From the NCBI GenBank assembly GCA_937914945.1, contig CALGJF010000037.1, forward strand, positions 1-29,263: a stretch of DNA of 29,263 nt. The letters run 5' to 3'. The notes beneath the pieces are model-generated. The model had not been told where the DNA came from. It ran no database searches and worked only from the letters and a program-made list of their open reading frames with translations. Origin of the DNA: an uncultured Bacteroidales bacterium. Its GTDB lineage: Bacteria; Bacteroidota; Bacteroidia; Bacteroidales; Bacteroidaceae. The first letter of the stretch is position 1; each line of letters starts with the position of its first letter. The position numbers were made by a program, and so were the translations under genes. Below are positions 1-7,973 of the stretch, piece by piece.

Positions 1-594
1 GAGGCTTGTGCAACACCGGAACGCATATTCTCCTATGCTTGTAACGCCCGCGGGGATAACAAGGTTAGTTACTTTCTCGCCATTTAAATAAAGGTTCTTT
101 GCATAAAACAAAGGATTGGAGTTCGTATCACTAAAAGATATATTACACCAAGCTGCAAGGTCACTTATATGCACTGCGGTAAGGTTGATGCAAGGCGCGA
201 ACGCATTCTTTCCTATGCTTGCAACCCCCTTGCCTATGGTGATGCTCGCAAGGCCGGTGCAATCATAGAACGCGTAGTTTCCTATGCTTGTAACACTGTT
301 TGGTATGGTGATGCTTGCAAGGCTTGTGCATTCATAGAACGCATATTTTCCTATGCTTGTAACACTGTAAGTGATTCCGTCGTGGGTTACCGTTGCAGGG
401 ATATTCACCGAACCGCTATACTCGTTCGAGTAGGTATAGGAAGAGCTGCCCTTGTAGGTAACAGCCACGGTTTTTGCCGTGGCGTCTGTGATGTTGTAGT
501 AAATACCATCGACCTCAAAGTCATGGGCTGTGGCAGCGGTGCTACACAGCAACAACAAGGTGCCCAAGAAATGTTTAAAGTAAAATTTCTTCAT
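1..594 (-). CDS. BspA-like leucine-rich-repeat secreted protein, N-terminal part
   Basis: The reading frame is open from an ATG at 594 to the window edge (198 codons, no stop), so the gene is cut and its C-terminus is missing. The first 23 or so residues (MKKFYFKHFLGTLLLL, then CSTAATA) form a signal peptide. A short domain follows, then leucine-rich repeats of the LRR_5/BspA type with the pattern SIGxxAFxxCxxLxSITIPxSVT. Repeat units recur every 23 residues, seen in the DNA as near-identical 69-bp units around 200, 269 and 338. Such proteins in Bacteroidales are surface-exposed or secreted, often with a type IX sorting tail; their ligands are usually unknown. The function here is not determinable. 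The gene lies downstream of a long intergenic leader and reads away from the sigma factor gene. Confidence 0.85.
   Translation of the reverse strand, partial: MKKFYFKHFLGTLLLLCSTAATAHDFEVDGIYYNITDATAKTVAVTYKGSSSYTYSNEYSGSVNIPATVTHDGITYSVTSIGKYAFYECTSLASITIPNSVTSIGNYAFYDCTGLASITIGKGVASIGKNAFAPCINLTAVHISDLAAWCNISFSDTNSNPLFYAKNLYLNGEKVTNLVIPAGVTSIGEYAFRCCTSL
200..366 (-). repeat. 69-bp tandem repeats encoding leucine-rich repeats
   Basis: The block beginning aacgc and running through ttcctatgcttgtaac occurs at about 200, 269 and 338, exactly 69 bp apart, with a diverged copy near 18. It encodes 23-residue LRR units (SIGxxAFYxCTxLASITI). The near identity of the DNA suggests recent duplication or conversion among units. 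This is coding repeat, not an independent element. Confidence 0.8.
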
Positions 595-1149
595 AGTTTA
601 TAAATTAATAAGTTATCACTCAACAGGGGTTAGAAAGCATGGTGTATAAAAAACAAGAAAGACGTGAGACTTGCGCCTTACGTCCACGAATCTTAGGCAT
701 CGCCAAACGCCTTAATGAGATGAACTATGAAGAAACAATATTCCCACGCCGTGGATATACATAACAGCTATGCGCAGAACGCGCATAACTTGCATATACA
801 CAGAATGAGCATTGATTGTTTCGGTCCCTCATTAAAAATTTGGCGAATTTAAGATTCGGACTTAAACAAAATGCTTTCTTGCAGCCACGGATTTATTACA
901 AAAAGCCACTCTCGCTTGGCAAAGCAAATAAATTTCTTTGCTATTGCTTACTCATGGTTTTGCTCCCCGCAGGCTATTCTAACAGCCACAAAAACAAACA
1001 TATAAAGCATGTTGAATAGCGGCTGTTACTAATTATTGCAAATATAAACATTTTTTAGCAATCAATGCTCAAAAGGCATATTATTTCTTCACAAAACAAA
1101 AAGATAGCGCAAAAACACTGATTACGAGTTAAAAGCGCGTACACCGCTA
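595..1149. other. 555-bp gene-free stretch, probable long leader of the LRR gene
   Basis: No convincing gene. The only plus-strand frame (816-1019) has no recognisable domain and no promoter that I can see. On the minus strand a Bacteroidetes-type -7 box lies at 1039-1046, which would give a leader of roughly 440 nt to the LRR start codon at 594. The stretch holds several short hairpins: 769-775 with 781-787 (TATGCGC, 5-nt loop), 744-754 (ccacgccgtgg), 697-712 (ggc/gcc) and GACGT/ACGTC at 661-665 and 680-684. Two complementary pairs at 973-987 and 1014-1027 cross rather than nest. Confidence 0.5.
1039..1046 (-). promoter_or_regulatory. Putative Bacteroidetes -7 box (TATATTTG)
   Basis: On the minus strand the bases read TATATTTGCAATAA, matching TAnnTTTG and the same context as the fbp and GSCFA promoters. 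A CAAA (TTTG on the minus strand) lies at 1070-1073, 23 bp upstream, which is wider than the usual 19-20. It points toward the LRR gene. Confidence 0.4.
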
Positions 1150-1653
1150 TCACCTGTAATCCTTCAACAGCCGTTGCAAGTGCTGGCGGGTGAAGAATAT
1201 GCGGCTCTTTACCGTGCCCAGCGGCAGTGATAGGCGCTCGGCTATTTCGCGGTACTTAAAGCCAGACAGATGCATGAGAAAAGGGATGCGGTATTCGCGG
1301 GGGAGGCTGTTCACCACGCGATAAATCTCTTTGCTGTCGTAGTTGTTCTCGGTTATATAGTTATCGAACTCCTGCGAGCTGTTCATGTGAAAGAGATTGT
1401 CGGTATGATCGACAAAGGTTTGGTCGCGCACCACCTTGCGATAGTTGTTTATAAAGATATTGCGCATTATGGTATATATCCAGCCCTTGAAATTGGTATC
1501 GGGCGTGTATTTGTCCATATTGTCAAGCGCCTTTAACGATGTTTCTTGCAGCAAGTCGTTAGCCTCCTCCTTATCTGCCGTGAGTTTATATGCAAAGCGT
1601 TGCAGTTCCGATTGCACCTCCAACAGCTCCTTCCTGAATTTTGCAGCATCCAC
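1150..1653 (-). CDS. ECF-type RNA polymerase sigma factor (sigma-70 family)
   Basis: This 167-residue protein has the two-domain layout of extracytoplasmic-function sigma factors. Region 2 (about residues 12-70) contains the core-binding and -10 recognition helix sequence DLLQETSLKALDN followed by FKGWIYTIMRN. Region 4 (about 115-165) contains LPREYRIPFLMHLSGFKYRE and the helix-turn-helix IAERLSLPLGTVKSRIF. Sigma factors of this kind direct core polymerase to a small regulon. The start is a GTG at 1653: an in-frame TAA lies two codons upstream and the next in-frame ATG would delete part of region 2. No anti-sigma factor gene is adjacent, so its control is not evident; the Bacteroidales ECF factors of this short form often stand alone. 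Target genes cannot be inferred. Confidence 0.9.
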   Translation of the reverse strand: MDAAKFRKELLEVQSELQRFAYKLTADKEEANDLLQETSLKALDNMDKYTPDTNFKGWIYTIMRNIFINNYRKVVRDQTFVDHTDNLFHMNSSQEFDNYITENNYDSKEIYRVVNSLPREYRIPFLMHLSGFKYREIAERLSLPLGTVKSRIFFTRQHLQRLLKDYR

Positions 1654-1912
1654 AACTTATAATCTTTTTATTAAGTGATAGTTACTTAACAGATATTGTT
1701 GCCGGTTTGTTTTTTTATTTCTGTTTTTTTTGCTGTTTTACCACAAAATTTGTTTTTGCAAGTGAGCAGAACAAGATGCAATAGGTTGCAGTAGGGGCAG
1801 AGCAATGCGCCTGCCAAAAAGTTTGTATTTGATTGCGTTTGCAAGGCGACAATATACAGACAGTGCGGCGTGTAAAATTTTACACGCCGCACTGTCTGTA
1901 ATAGTTGATTAA
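1654..1912. other. Intergenic gap between ispG and the sigma factor gene
   Basis: It contains the 46-bp palindrome and otherwise AT-rich sequence. A 68-codon minus-strand frame (1686-1892) begins inside the palindrome, has no known motif and is considered spurious. No clear TAnnTTTG box for the sigma factor gene was found. Confidence 0.5.
1855..1900 (-). terminator. 46-bp perfect palindrome downstream of ispG, probable terminator
   Basis: Positions 1855-1877 are the exact reverse complement of 1878-1900, centred on AAAATTTT. It begins 13 bp beyond the ispG stop codon. There is no long T run after it, so it may act as a bidirectional or RNA-stabilising hairpin rather than a classical intrinsic terminator. 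Confidence 0.65.
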
Positions 1913-3652
1913 TTATCTATTCGCCTTGTCGCTCTCTATCAGCTGCAACAGGCGCTCGATAGCCTCATCCTCGGGGATGTTCTTTTCCACACACTCTTTT
2001 TGGCGGTAAAGACTCACCTTGCCGCGAGCGGCACCCACATAGCCATAGTCGGCATCGGCCATTTCGCCGGGGCCGTTCACAATACAGCCCATCACGCCTA
2101 TTTTAAGGCCTTTCAAGTGGGCTGTGGCAGCTTTTATCTTGGCAAGCGTACCCTGCAAGTCGTACATTGTGCGGCCGCAACCGGGGCAAGCAATATATTC
2201 GGTTTTGCTGATGCGAGCACGCGTTGCCTGCAATATGCCGAATGCAATGGAGTTGATATCGGCAGCCGAGATAGCCGGATTCTCTATCCACACGCCATCG
2301 GCAAGGCCGTCGATAAGAAGAACGCCCAAATCGGCTGCAGCCTTTATGCGGAGAGCCTCCACACTGCTTTCCTTGTAGCAACGATGCACAATGACAGGCG
2401 CAGCAACACCCTCGGCAGCCAATTTATGAATTACCGCGCGGAGCTCGCCCACGGGGTTGGCATGCACGCTGTTTGCCACAATGATAATATCTTTAAGCCC
2501 TTTGAGTTTTGCAATATTTTCGGGCGACAGACAACGGATGCAGAGTGAGATTACCGAGCCGTCGGCAGCCTCGTCGATACTCACCGTTTGCAACTGCGAG
2601 CCTATAAAATCGGGGGTGATATCGGGGCTGTCCACAGCCTCGCCCACCACCACAGGCACCTGCGAGCCACCTACACAGCCCACGGGCATGGTTGTGCGAC
2701 GCACCGGTTCTTGATAGCAAAAGCCCTCATACGCCTCGCCGGTAATGGGTGCGTGCCCTGCACGCTTGGATATATACTCCACAAGTTCCTTTGCCACAGG
2801 GATTTCGTTCTCGGGAGCCTCGGCAAGAGAGACGCGCACGGTATCGCCAATGCCATCGGCAAGCAACGCGCCAATGCCCACTGCACTTTTTATGCGGCCG
2901 TCCTCGGCATCACCCGCCTCGGTTACACCCAAGTGCAAGGGGAATGAGATTCCCTCACTCTCCATCACCGCTACCAAACGGCGCACAGTGGTAACCATCA
3001 TTGCCGTGTTGCTGGTTTTTATAGAGACCACTACGTTATTGAAATCCTCGTCGCGGCAGATGCGCAAAAACTCCATGCACGACTCCACCACACCCGAAGG
3101 GGTATCGCCATAGCGGCTCATGATGCGGTCCGAGAGGGAGCCGTGGTTCACACCCACGCGTATGGCCTTGCCGTTGGCTTTACACAAATCAAGGAAGGCC
3201 ACAAAGCGCTCGCGCAGGCGTTTGAGCTCGTCGGCATACTCGGCATCGGTGTAATCGATATGCTTGAACACGCGCGCCGCATCGACATAGTTGCCGGGGT
3301 TCACACGCACCTTGTCGGCATACTGCGCTGCGGTGTCGGCAACGGCGGCATTGAAGTGAACATCGGCCACAAGAGGCACATTGCAACCACGGGCACGCAA
3401 CTGCCCCTTTATACTTCCCAAATTAACTGCCTCGCGATTGCCCTGTGTGGTGAGGCGTACAAGCTCGCCACCCTTGGCAACAATACGCATCACTTGCTCC
3501 ACACTGCCCTCGGTATCCATTGTGGAAGTGTTTGTCATGGATTGCACACGCACAGGATTATTGCAACCTATTGCCACGCCACCCACGTTTACCTCTACCG
3601 TGGCACGGCGTTTATAGTTGAAAAGGCTGCTATCAGTTTGTTTTGTACTCAT
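1913..3652 (-). CDS. ispG: 4-hydroxy-3-methylbut-2-enyl diphosphate synthase (IspG/GcpE)
   Basis: IspG is the 4Fe-4S enzyme that reductively converts methylerythritol cyclodiphosphate to HMBPP, the penultimate step of the MEP isoprenoid pathway. The N-terminal TIM-barrel starts near VRVQSMTNT (residues 34-42). The cluster ligands are at the C-terminus: C489 and C492 in CPGCGRT, C523 in GVMGCIVNGPGE, and E530; the spacing (3, 31 and 7) matches the E. coli enzyme. At 579 residues it is about 200 longer than the E. coli protein because of a central insert, the form known from Bacteroidetes, Chlamydiae and plants. The ATG at 3652 overlaps the end of purE by 20 bp, so the two are probably translated from one mRNA. 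The pathway's first enzyme gene, dxs, is in another operon of this window. Confidence 0.97.
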   Translation of the reverse strand: MSTKQTDSSLFNYKRRATVEVNVGGVAIGCNNPVRVQSMTNTSTMDTEGSVEQVMRIVAKGGELVRLTTQGNREAVNLGSIKGQLRARGCNVPLVADVHFNAAVADTAAQYADKVRVNPGNYVDAARVFKHIDYTDAEYADELKRLRERFVAFLDLCKANGKAIRVGVNHGSLSDRIMSRYGDTPSGVVESCMEFLRICRDEDFNNVVVSIKTSNTAMMVTTVRRLVAVMESEGISFPLHLGVTEAGDAEDGRIKSAVGIGALLADGIGDTVRVSLAEAPENEIPVAKELVEYISKRAGHAPITGEAYEGFCYQEPVRRTTMPVGCVGGSQVPVVVGEAVDSPDITPDFIGSQLQTVSIDEAADGSVISLCIRCLSPENIAKLKGLKDIIIVANSVHANPVGELRAVIHKLAAEGVAAPVIVHRCYKESSVEALRIKAAADLGVLLIDGLADGVWIENPAISAADINSIAFGILQATRARISKTEYIACPGCGRTMYDLQGTLAKIKAATAHLKGLKIGVMGCIVNGPGEMADADYGYVGAARGKVSLYRQKECVEKNIPEDEAIERLLQLIESDKANR

Positions 3653-4139
3653 ATTTAAGTTCTTTTAGCTCGTCGTTGGCTTTTTCTATCTTCTTTTTAA
3701 GGTTCTCCTTGTAAATGGCAAGGCGTGTAGCAAGCTCGGTATCGGCAAGCGAGAGCATCTCCACGGCAAGGATTGCCGCGTTGAGCGAAGCATTTACACC
3801 CACCGTGGCAACAGGAATGCCCGGAGGCATCTGCACAATGGCAAGCAGTGCATCGACACCATCGAGTGTGCTGTTGATAGGAACACCTATTACCGGCAGT
3901 GTGGTGCTTGCGGCAATAACACCGGGCAGATGGGCTGCCATGCCTGCTGCAGCGATGATAATCTTTACACCACGTTCCTTGGCACCCTTGGAAAAGGCTT
4001 CAACAGCCTCGGGGGTACGGTGGGCCGATAGGGCGTTTACCTCAAAGGGCACCTGCATCTCGTTAAGGAAATCGGTTGCTTTTTTCATTACGGGAAGGTC
4101 CGATGTGCTTCCCATTATTACGCTTACAATAGCTTTCAT
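3633..4139 (-). CDS. purE: N5-carboxyaminoimidazole ribonucleotide mutase (PurE class I)
   Basis: PurE moves the carboxyl group of N5-CAIR to C4 of the imidazole ring in de novo purine synthesis, in the cytosol as an octamer. The protein is 168 residues, normal for the class I enzyme. Diagnostic sequences are GSTSDLPVM (10-18), SAHRTP (38-43, with the catalytic histidine H40), AAGMAAHLPGV, and the C-terminal LLAIVQMPPGIPVATVGVN segment. The 3' end overlaps the ispG start by 20 bp; a purE-ispG pairing is familiar in Bacteroides relatives. The C-terminal tail is lysine-rich (KENLKKKIEKANDELKELK) and probably helical. Immediately upstream lies a 224-bp gap holding a repeat element, so the promoter must be within or next to that element. 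Confidence 0.96.
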   Translation of the reverse strand: MKAIVSVIMGSTSDLPVMKKATDFLNEMQVPFEVNALSAHRTPEAVEAFSKGAKERGVKIIIAAAGMAAHLPGVIAASTTLPVIGVPINSTLDGVDALLAIVQMPPGIPVATVGVNASLNAAILAVEMLSLADTELATRLAIYKENLKKKIEKANDELKELKYEYKTN

Positions 4140-4191
4140 ATAGTATTTTATTTTTTGCGGTTATATACAATATTACACTGAATACAAAATT

Positions 4192-4309
4192 GTCATCTCG
4201 ACCATACATTAATGAAAAAAATCAAAAGAGGTTTTCGATGAGCTATGCGAATAACGTATGTGAGATATCTATACTGAGATTTCTCCTATCGCACGATCGT
4301 CGAAATGAC
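4192..4309. repeat. 118-bp intergenic element with terminal inverted repeats (MITE/REP-like)
   Basis: The element starts with GTCATCTCGAC (4192-4202) and ends with GTCGAAATGAC (4299-4309); these are inverted copies differing at one base. It fills most of the purE-fbp gap and encodes nothing. The part at 4192-4270, read on the minus strand, matches 29026-29102 on the plus strand at roughly 80 percent by eye. The GTCATTTCGA...GAGAAATCTC core resembles a motif widely scattered in Bacteroidetes intergenic DNA, as far as I recall. Confidence 0.7.
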
Positions 4310-4363
4310 AACCTTGCGCAAACTGCTATATAAATATTTTATTCTTGCTGTTTTATAAAATTG

Positions 4364-6355
4364 CTACGGCCTCTCTTTTATTATACCCTTGCGATAGGCC
4401 GTGAGGAGTTTTTCAAGGTCGTTGATTTTGAGCATTATACCACGGCCTATGTCGGTATCGGCTACATTCTCGCGACGGCCCATCATCTCCACAATCTGCG
4501 TGGTGCTGTGAATATCGGTACCGTTGATTACAGCCTCCTCGGTAGATGTAAACGGCTCGTGCTGAACAAGCTGGAAACCACGGCTGTGATATACCAACGT
4601 ATAACCGGCAATACCTGTACGGTTGTGATACACGCGAGAGAAACCGCCGTCAATCACCATCATACGGCCATCGGCCTTTATGGGTGTTTCGCCCTTGAAC
4701 ACGCGCACGGGAACGTTCCCGTTTATTATGTGGCGGTGGCTGCCCTGCACACCAAACTCATCGAGGATATAGTCGCACACTTCGGGTTTGTCGCGCAATA
4801 TGTAGTACCACCCTTTGGGTTCCTTCTGCACCTCTTTATCGGTGAGCAGATAACGCTCAAAAGTTGCCATTTTGGCTTTGCCAAAGAGGGGCGAATGGGG
4901 GCCGCACCACAGATACCAGAAGAAGTCGCGGGCCACCTCGCGCTCCTGCGCATTCACATCGTTGTCGAAAGCAGAGCGTGCTATGCGCTCCACCCTCTTC
5001 ATCAGTTCCTTGCCCTTCACAACAACCCCGTTTATCGACACCTCGCGCATTGTACCGTCTTCGTTCAAAGGCACCGACGCGTGGAACATGAGGTTCGAGT
5101 TGTATATAACATACATACCTCCACGCATGAGCAGGCAGTTCACATGGTTCTGCAAGCGCTCGCTGCGGGTGAACGAGTAACGCAGACGCTCCATGAGGTC
5201 GGCCTCCTCGGGGGTGAGGGCGTATGGGTTGGCGGGGTCGAGTGTGGGCCACTGGGTATCGAGCATGGGATACTCCTTGCCATCGATGGTGATGGTACCA
5301 CGCTCTTTGTTTATGTGCTCCATGAGGCAACGATCCTGCATCTCCCAATGCGGGTATTTCTGTGCTATGGCACCCGACAGTTTGAATTCTATAACCGACA
5401 CCGCCTTGTGCATCTGCGCAATGAGGCGTATATCCTTTTCGGTGTGGTTGGTGCGCTCCTCATCCACGCGCGGTATATATATTTCGCAGGGGTCGTCGGC
5501 ATACTGCTCCATGGCGAATGTAGCCAACGGCACCATGTTTATAGCATAGCCGTCCTCGAGTGTGCGGGTATTGGCATCGCGCAAAGAGAGGCGCAATACA
5601 CTTGCTATACAGCAGAGGTTACCGGCTGCGGCACCCATCCACAGCACATCGTGGTTGCCCCATGTAATATCCAGATGGTGGTAGTTACAGAGGGTATCCA
5701 TTATGAGGTGCGCACCCGGGCCACGGTCGAAAATATCTCCCAGAATATGAAGGCGGTCGATGGCAAGGCGCTGAATGAGCGAACAGAGAGCTATGATAAA
5801 ATGGTCGGCACGGCCGGTACAGATAATAGTGTTTACGATTGCCGAAAAATATGCAAGCTTGTTGCGGTCGTCATTAGCCTCGTGCAACAGCTCTTCGATT
5901 ATATACGCATACTCTTCGGGGAGACTCTTGCGCACCTTTGAACGGGTATATTTTGAGGAAATGTTACGACAAACGGTGATAAGGCGGTTGAGCATCACGG
6001 CATAATACTCGTCCATATTCTCAACATCCTGTTTCACAAGTTTCAGTTTCTTTTCGGGGTAGTAAATGAGAGTACACAACTCCTTCTTGTCCCTATCGGA
6101 TAGGGCGCTGCCAAAGAGGTCGTTCACCTTGCGCTTGATATTACCCGATGCATTGCGCAACACATGCTCGAATGCCTCGTTTTCGCCATGCAGGTCGGCA
6201 AGAAAATGCTCGGTGGGCTTGGGCAACTGCAATATAGCCTCCAAATTTATTATTTCGGTGGTTACGCTTGACACTGTGGGGAAGTCGCGCGCCAACAGGC
6301 GCAGATAACGCAAATCCTCTTTTACCTCTTCAATAGTAATCTGTTTCTTTGCCAT
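4364..6355 (-). CDS. fbp: Fructose-1,6-bisphosphatase, class 3
   Basis: This 663-residue enzyme hydrolyses fructose-1,6-bisphosphate to fructose-6-phosphate in gluconeogenesis. It belongs to the Firmicutes-type class 3 family, which has a calcineurin-like metallophosphatase core. Visible motifs are DLHGE (54-58), GDIFDRG (206-212) and GNHD (233-236), the last two being metal-binding signatures. Length fits the family (about 640-670). The frame is open back to 6448, but the start MAKKQITIEE at 6355 is preferred: it begins the conserved region and lies about 100 nt downstream of a strong promoter. The extra 31 residues upstream are cysteine- and alanine-rich and look like untranslated leader. 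Gene neighbours (purE, rpoN) are functionally unrelated, consistent with its own promoter. Confidence 0.95.
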   Translation of the reverse strand: MAKKQITIEEVKEDLRYLRLLARDFPTVSSVTTEIINLEAILQLPKPTEHFLADLHGENEAFEHVLRNASGNIKRKVNDLFGSALSDRDKKELCTLIYYPEKKLKLVKQDVENMDEYYAVMLNRLITVCRNISSKYTRSKVRKSLPEEYAYIIEELLHEANDDRNKLAYFSAIVNTIICTGRADHFIIALCSLIQRLAIDRLHILGDIFDRGPGAHLIMDTLCNYHHLDITWGNHDVLWMGAAAGNLCCIASVLRLSLRDANTRTLEDGYAINMVPLATFAMEQYADDPCEIYIPRVDEERTNHTEKDIRLIAQMHKAVSVIEFKLSGAIAQKYPHWEMQDRCLMEHINKERGTITIDGKEYPMLDTQWPTLDPANPYALTPEEADLMERLRYSFTRSERLQNHVNCLLMRGGMYVIYNSNLMFHASVPLNEDGTMREVSINGVVVKGKELMKRVERIARSAFDNDVNAQEREVARDFFWYLWCGPHSPLFGKAKMATFERYLLTDKEVQKEPKGWYYILRDKPEVCDYILDEFGVQGSHRHIINGNVPVRVFKGETPIKADGRMMVIDGGFSRVYHNRTGIAGYTLVYHSRGFQLVQHEPFTSTEEAVINGTDIHSTTQIVEMMGRRENVADTDIGRGIMLKINDLEKLLTAYRKGIIKERP

Positions 6356-6458
6356 AGGTTTCTCTTTTTCGTATATTTCATGGACAGCAACCGTCGCATG
6401 AATGAGTGCCGGGCGCCTTGCAAACAAACAACAAGCACACCGCACCACTCTATTATTG

Positions 6459-6489
6459 CAAATTTACGGTTAATTTCCGAAAGAGCAAA
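6459..6489 (-). promoter_or_regulatory. fbp promoter, Bacteroidetes type (TTTG-N19-TAAATTTG)
   Basis: On the minus strand TTTG lies at 6489-6486 and TAAATTTG at 6466-6459, separated by exactly 19 bp, the canonical spacing of Bacteroides primary-sigma promoters. Transcription should start near 6455, leaving a leader of about 100 nt. The 22 bases from the -7 box onward (6466-6445) nearly equal those at the GSCFA promoter. Confidence 0.8.
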
Positions 6490-6510
6490 GGATATGGTAG
6501 GAAATTAGAG

Positions 6511-6536
6511 ATGTGTGAAATATTGTGTTCACACAT
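6511..6536. repeat. Inverted repeat between rpoN and fbp
   Basis: ATGTGTGAA (6511-6519) and TTCACACAT (6528-6536) are perfect 9-bp inverted copies around an 8-bp spacer. It sits 8 bp after the rpoN stop and 22 bp upstream of the fbp -33 element, so it could be an rpoN terminator hairpin or an operator for fbp. No T run follows on the rpoN strand. Confidence 0.55.
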
Positions 6537-6543
6537 TGAGATT

Positions 6544-7971
6544 CTACCCCCTGCGCAAGCGTGCAACGGGTATGTGCAATTGCTCGCGATACTTGGCAAC
6601 AGTGCGACGGGCAAGCGAAAAGCCGCGCGCTGCGAGCTGCTCCATGAGTTCTGTATCGGTGAGTGGAGCCTGCTTATCCTCATCGTCTACCAGCTCCTGT
6701 ATTGTACGCAGCAGTTCGCGCACAGAGCGTTCGCCGCCATCGGCAGTAGCCACGCCGTCACTGAAAAAATATTTCAGCGGATAAATACCCCATGGCAGCT
6801 GCGCATATTTGCTGTTGCTCACACGCGACACTGTGGATATGTCGTAGCCCGCCTTCTTTGCCACATCGTCGAGTATCATGGGGGTGAGCAGAGCCTCATC
6901 GCCACCGCCCAGAAAGAATGGTTTTTGCGCATCCACAATAGCTGTCATGGTGCGCATGAGAGTATCTTCGCGCTGTTTCACAGCGCTTATAAACCCCTTG
7001 GCTGCATCAATCTTCTGTTTTAGGAACAATGCCGCAGCGCGATGGTCGGGGTTATCGCTCTTGGCCTGCTCGGCAAGCATCTGCTCATACTCGCCACTCA
7101 CACGCAGGGTAGGAAGATAATGGTTGTTGAGCGAAATTGTAACCTCATCGCCCTGAACATCTATATTAAAATCGGGGACTATCTGCTGATGATTGACACC
7201 TACACTCTCGGCAAGGGCTGCCCCGGGGCGAGGGTTAAGACGAACGATATCGGCTATGGCATCGCGGCACTCCTGCTCACTCACTCCAAGCTTTGACGGC
7301 AGCACATCCCAGCGTCTTTTTGTAAAATCGTCATAAAAATTTGTGAGAATACGTTTATGCAAGGCAAGGTCGCGCCGAGCCTCATCGCGCTCCACCTGCA
7401 ACAACAGACACTCTTGCAACGAGCGGGCTGCTATGCCGGCCGGCTCAAAGGATTGTATCATTTTGAGCACCGCCTCAATATCCTGTTGCGATGGAGCAAT
7501 GGAGGCATAAAGAAGCAATTCGTCCTCTATTTCGAGCAGTGGTTTATGGAGAAGACCGTCATCGTCGAGCGACCCTATGATATACTCGCCTATGATGCGT
7601 TGTTGCGGGGTGAGCGAGAGCTCTCCCAGCTGTTCGAGCAGAGTGTCGCCAAAAGATTGTGCATCGCTCACAGGAATATCCACCTCGGCAGTGCCAGCAC
7701 GATAATCCCAGCCGTTATAATCGGGTATATCGTCGGCCGAGCGGTAGTCGTCGGCCGAACTCAGTTCATCGGCCGGGATGGAGTCGGTTGCCAAAAGCTC
7801 GGGCTCCAAGGCCTCCAAAGCAGGATTGTCCATCACCTCTCCACGCACGCGGTCCTCGACCTCTATGGTGGTAAGTTCCAACAGACGAGCCACCAACACC
7901 TGCTGGGGCGATAGCGAAAGGGTTTGCGTCTGCTGTTGCTGTTGCGATTGTGAAAAGGTATTCTTCTTCAT
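6544..7971 (-). CDS. rpoN: RNA polymerase sigma-54 factor
   Basis: Sigma-54 binds core polymerase and -24/-12 promoters and needs an ATP-driven activator to open DNA. The 475-residue protein starts at ATG 7971 (MKKNTFSQSQ). The N-terminal region I is glutamine-rich (residues 6-24), containing LSLSPQQVLVARLLEL for activator contact, followed by an acidic region II. The C-terminus carries the diagnostic RpoN box ARRTVAKYRE (454-463). The open frame runs 44 codons further upstream, into the 3' end of the kinase gene, but that part overlaps a real gene and has no sigma-54 homology. Only 2 bp separate the kinase stop codon from this ATG, so the genes are co-transcribed. No bacterial enhancer-binding protein is encoded in the window. 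Confidence 0.96.
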   Translation of the reverse strand: MKKNTFSQSQQQQQTQTLSLSPQQVLVARLLELTTIEVEDRVRGEVMDNPALEALEPELLATDSIPADELSSADDYRSADDIPDYNGWDYRAGTAEVDIPVSDAQSFGDTLLEQLGELSLTPQQRIIGEYIIGSLDDDGLLHKPLLEIEDELLLYASIAPSQQDIEAVLKMIQSFEPAGIAARSLQECLLLQVERDEARRDLALHKRILTNFYDDFTKRRWDVLPSKLGVSEQECRDAIADIVRLNPRPGAALAESVGVNHQQIVPDFNIDVQGDEVTISLNNHYLPTLRVSGEYEQMLAEQAKSDNPDHRAAALFLKQKIDAAKGFISAVKQREDTLMRTMTAIVDAQKPFFLGGGDEALLTPMILDDVAKKAGYDISTVSRVSNSKYAQLPWGIYPLKYFFSDGVATADGGERSVRELLRTIQELVDDEDKQAPLTDTELMEQLAARGFSLARRTVAKYREQLHIPVARLRRG

Positions 7972-7973
7972 GC

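Noticed and set aside
200..366. Regular 69-bp repeats as a possible CRISPR array
   Set aside because: Repeat and spacer do not alternate; the whole unit repeats and encodes an in-frame leucine-rich repeat.
816..1019. 67-codon plus-strand frame in the gap before the sigma factor gene
   Set aside because: No domain, no promoter box, no neighbour on the same strand; probably chance.
1686..1892. 68-codon minus-strand frame
   Set aside because: It starts inside the 46-bp palindrome after ispG and has no signal peptide or motif.
2000..3658. Several long plus-strand frames opposite ispG (for example 2000-2548 and 3143-3658)
   Set aside because: All are antisense to ispG, a full-length gene with its iron-sulfur ligands intact; none shows a domain.
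4361..5941. 526-codon plus-strand open frame
   Set aside because: It lies wholly antisense to fbp, which has clear metallophosphatase motifs. The antisense translation is histidine- and valine-rich with no recognisable domain, a common mirror of codon bias.
6356..6448. Upstream-extended start of fbp
   Set aside because: The extra residues have no family similarity and the promoter and leader lie there; similar extensions of rpoN, dxs, pnp and the lipoprotein gene were rejected for the same reasons.
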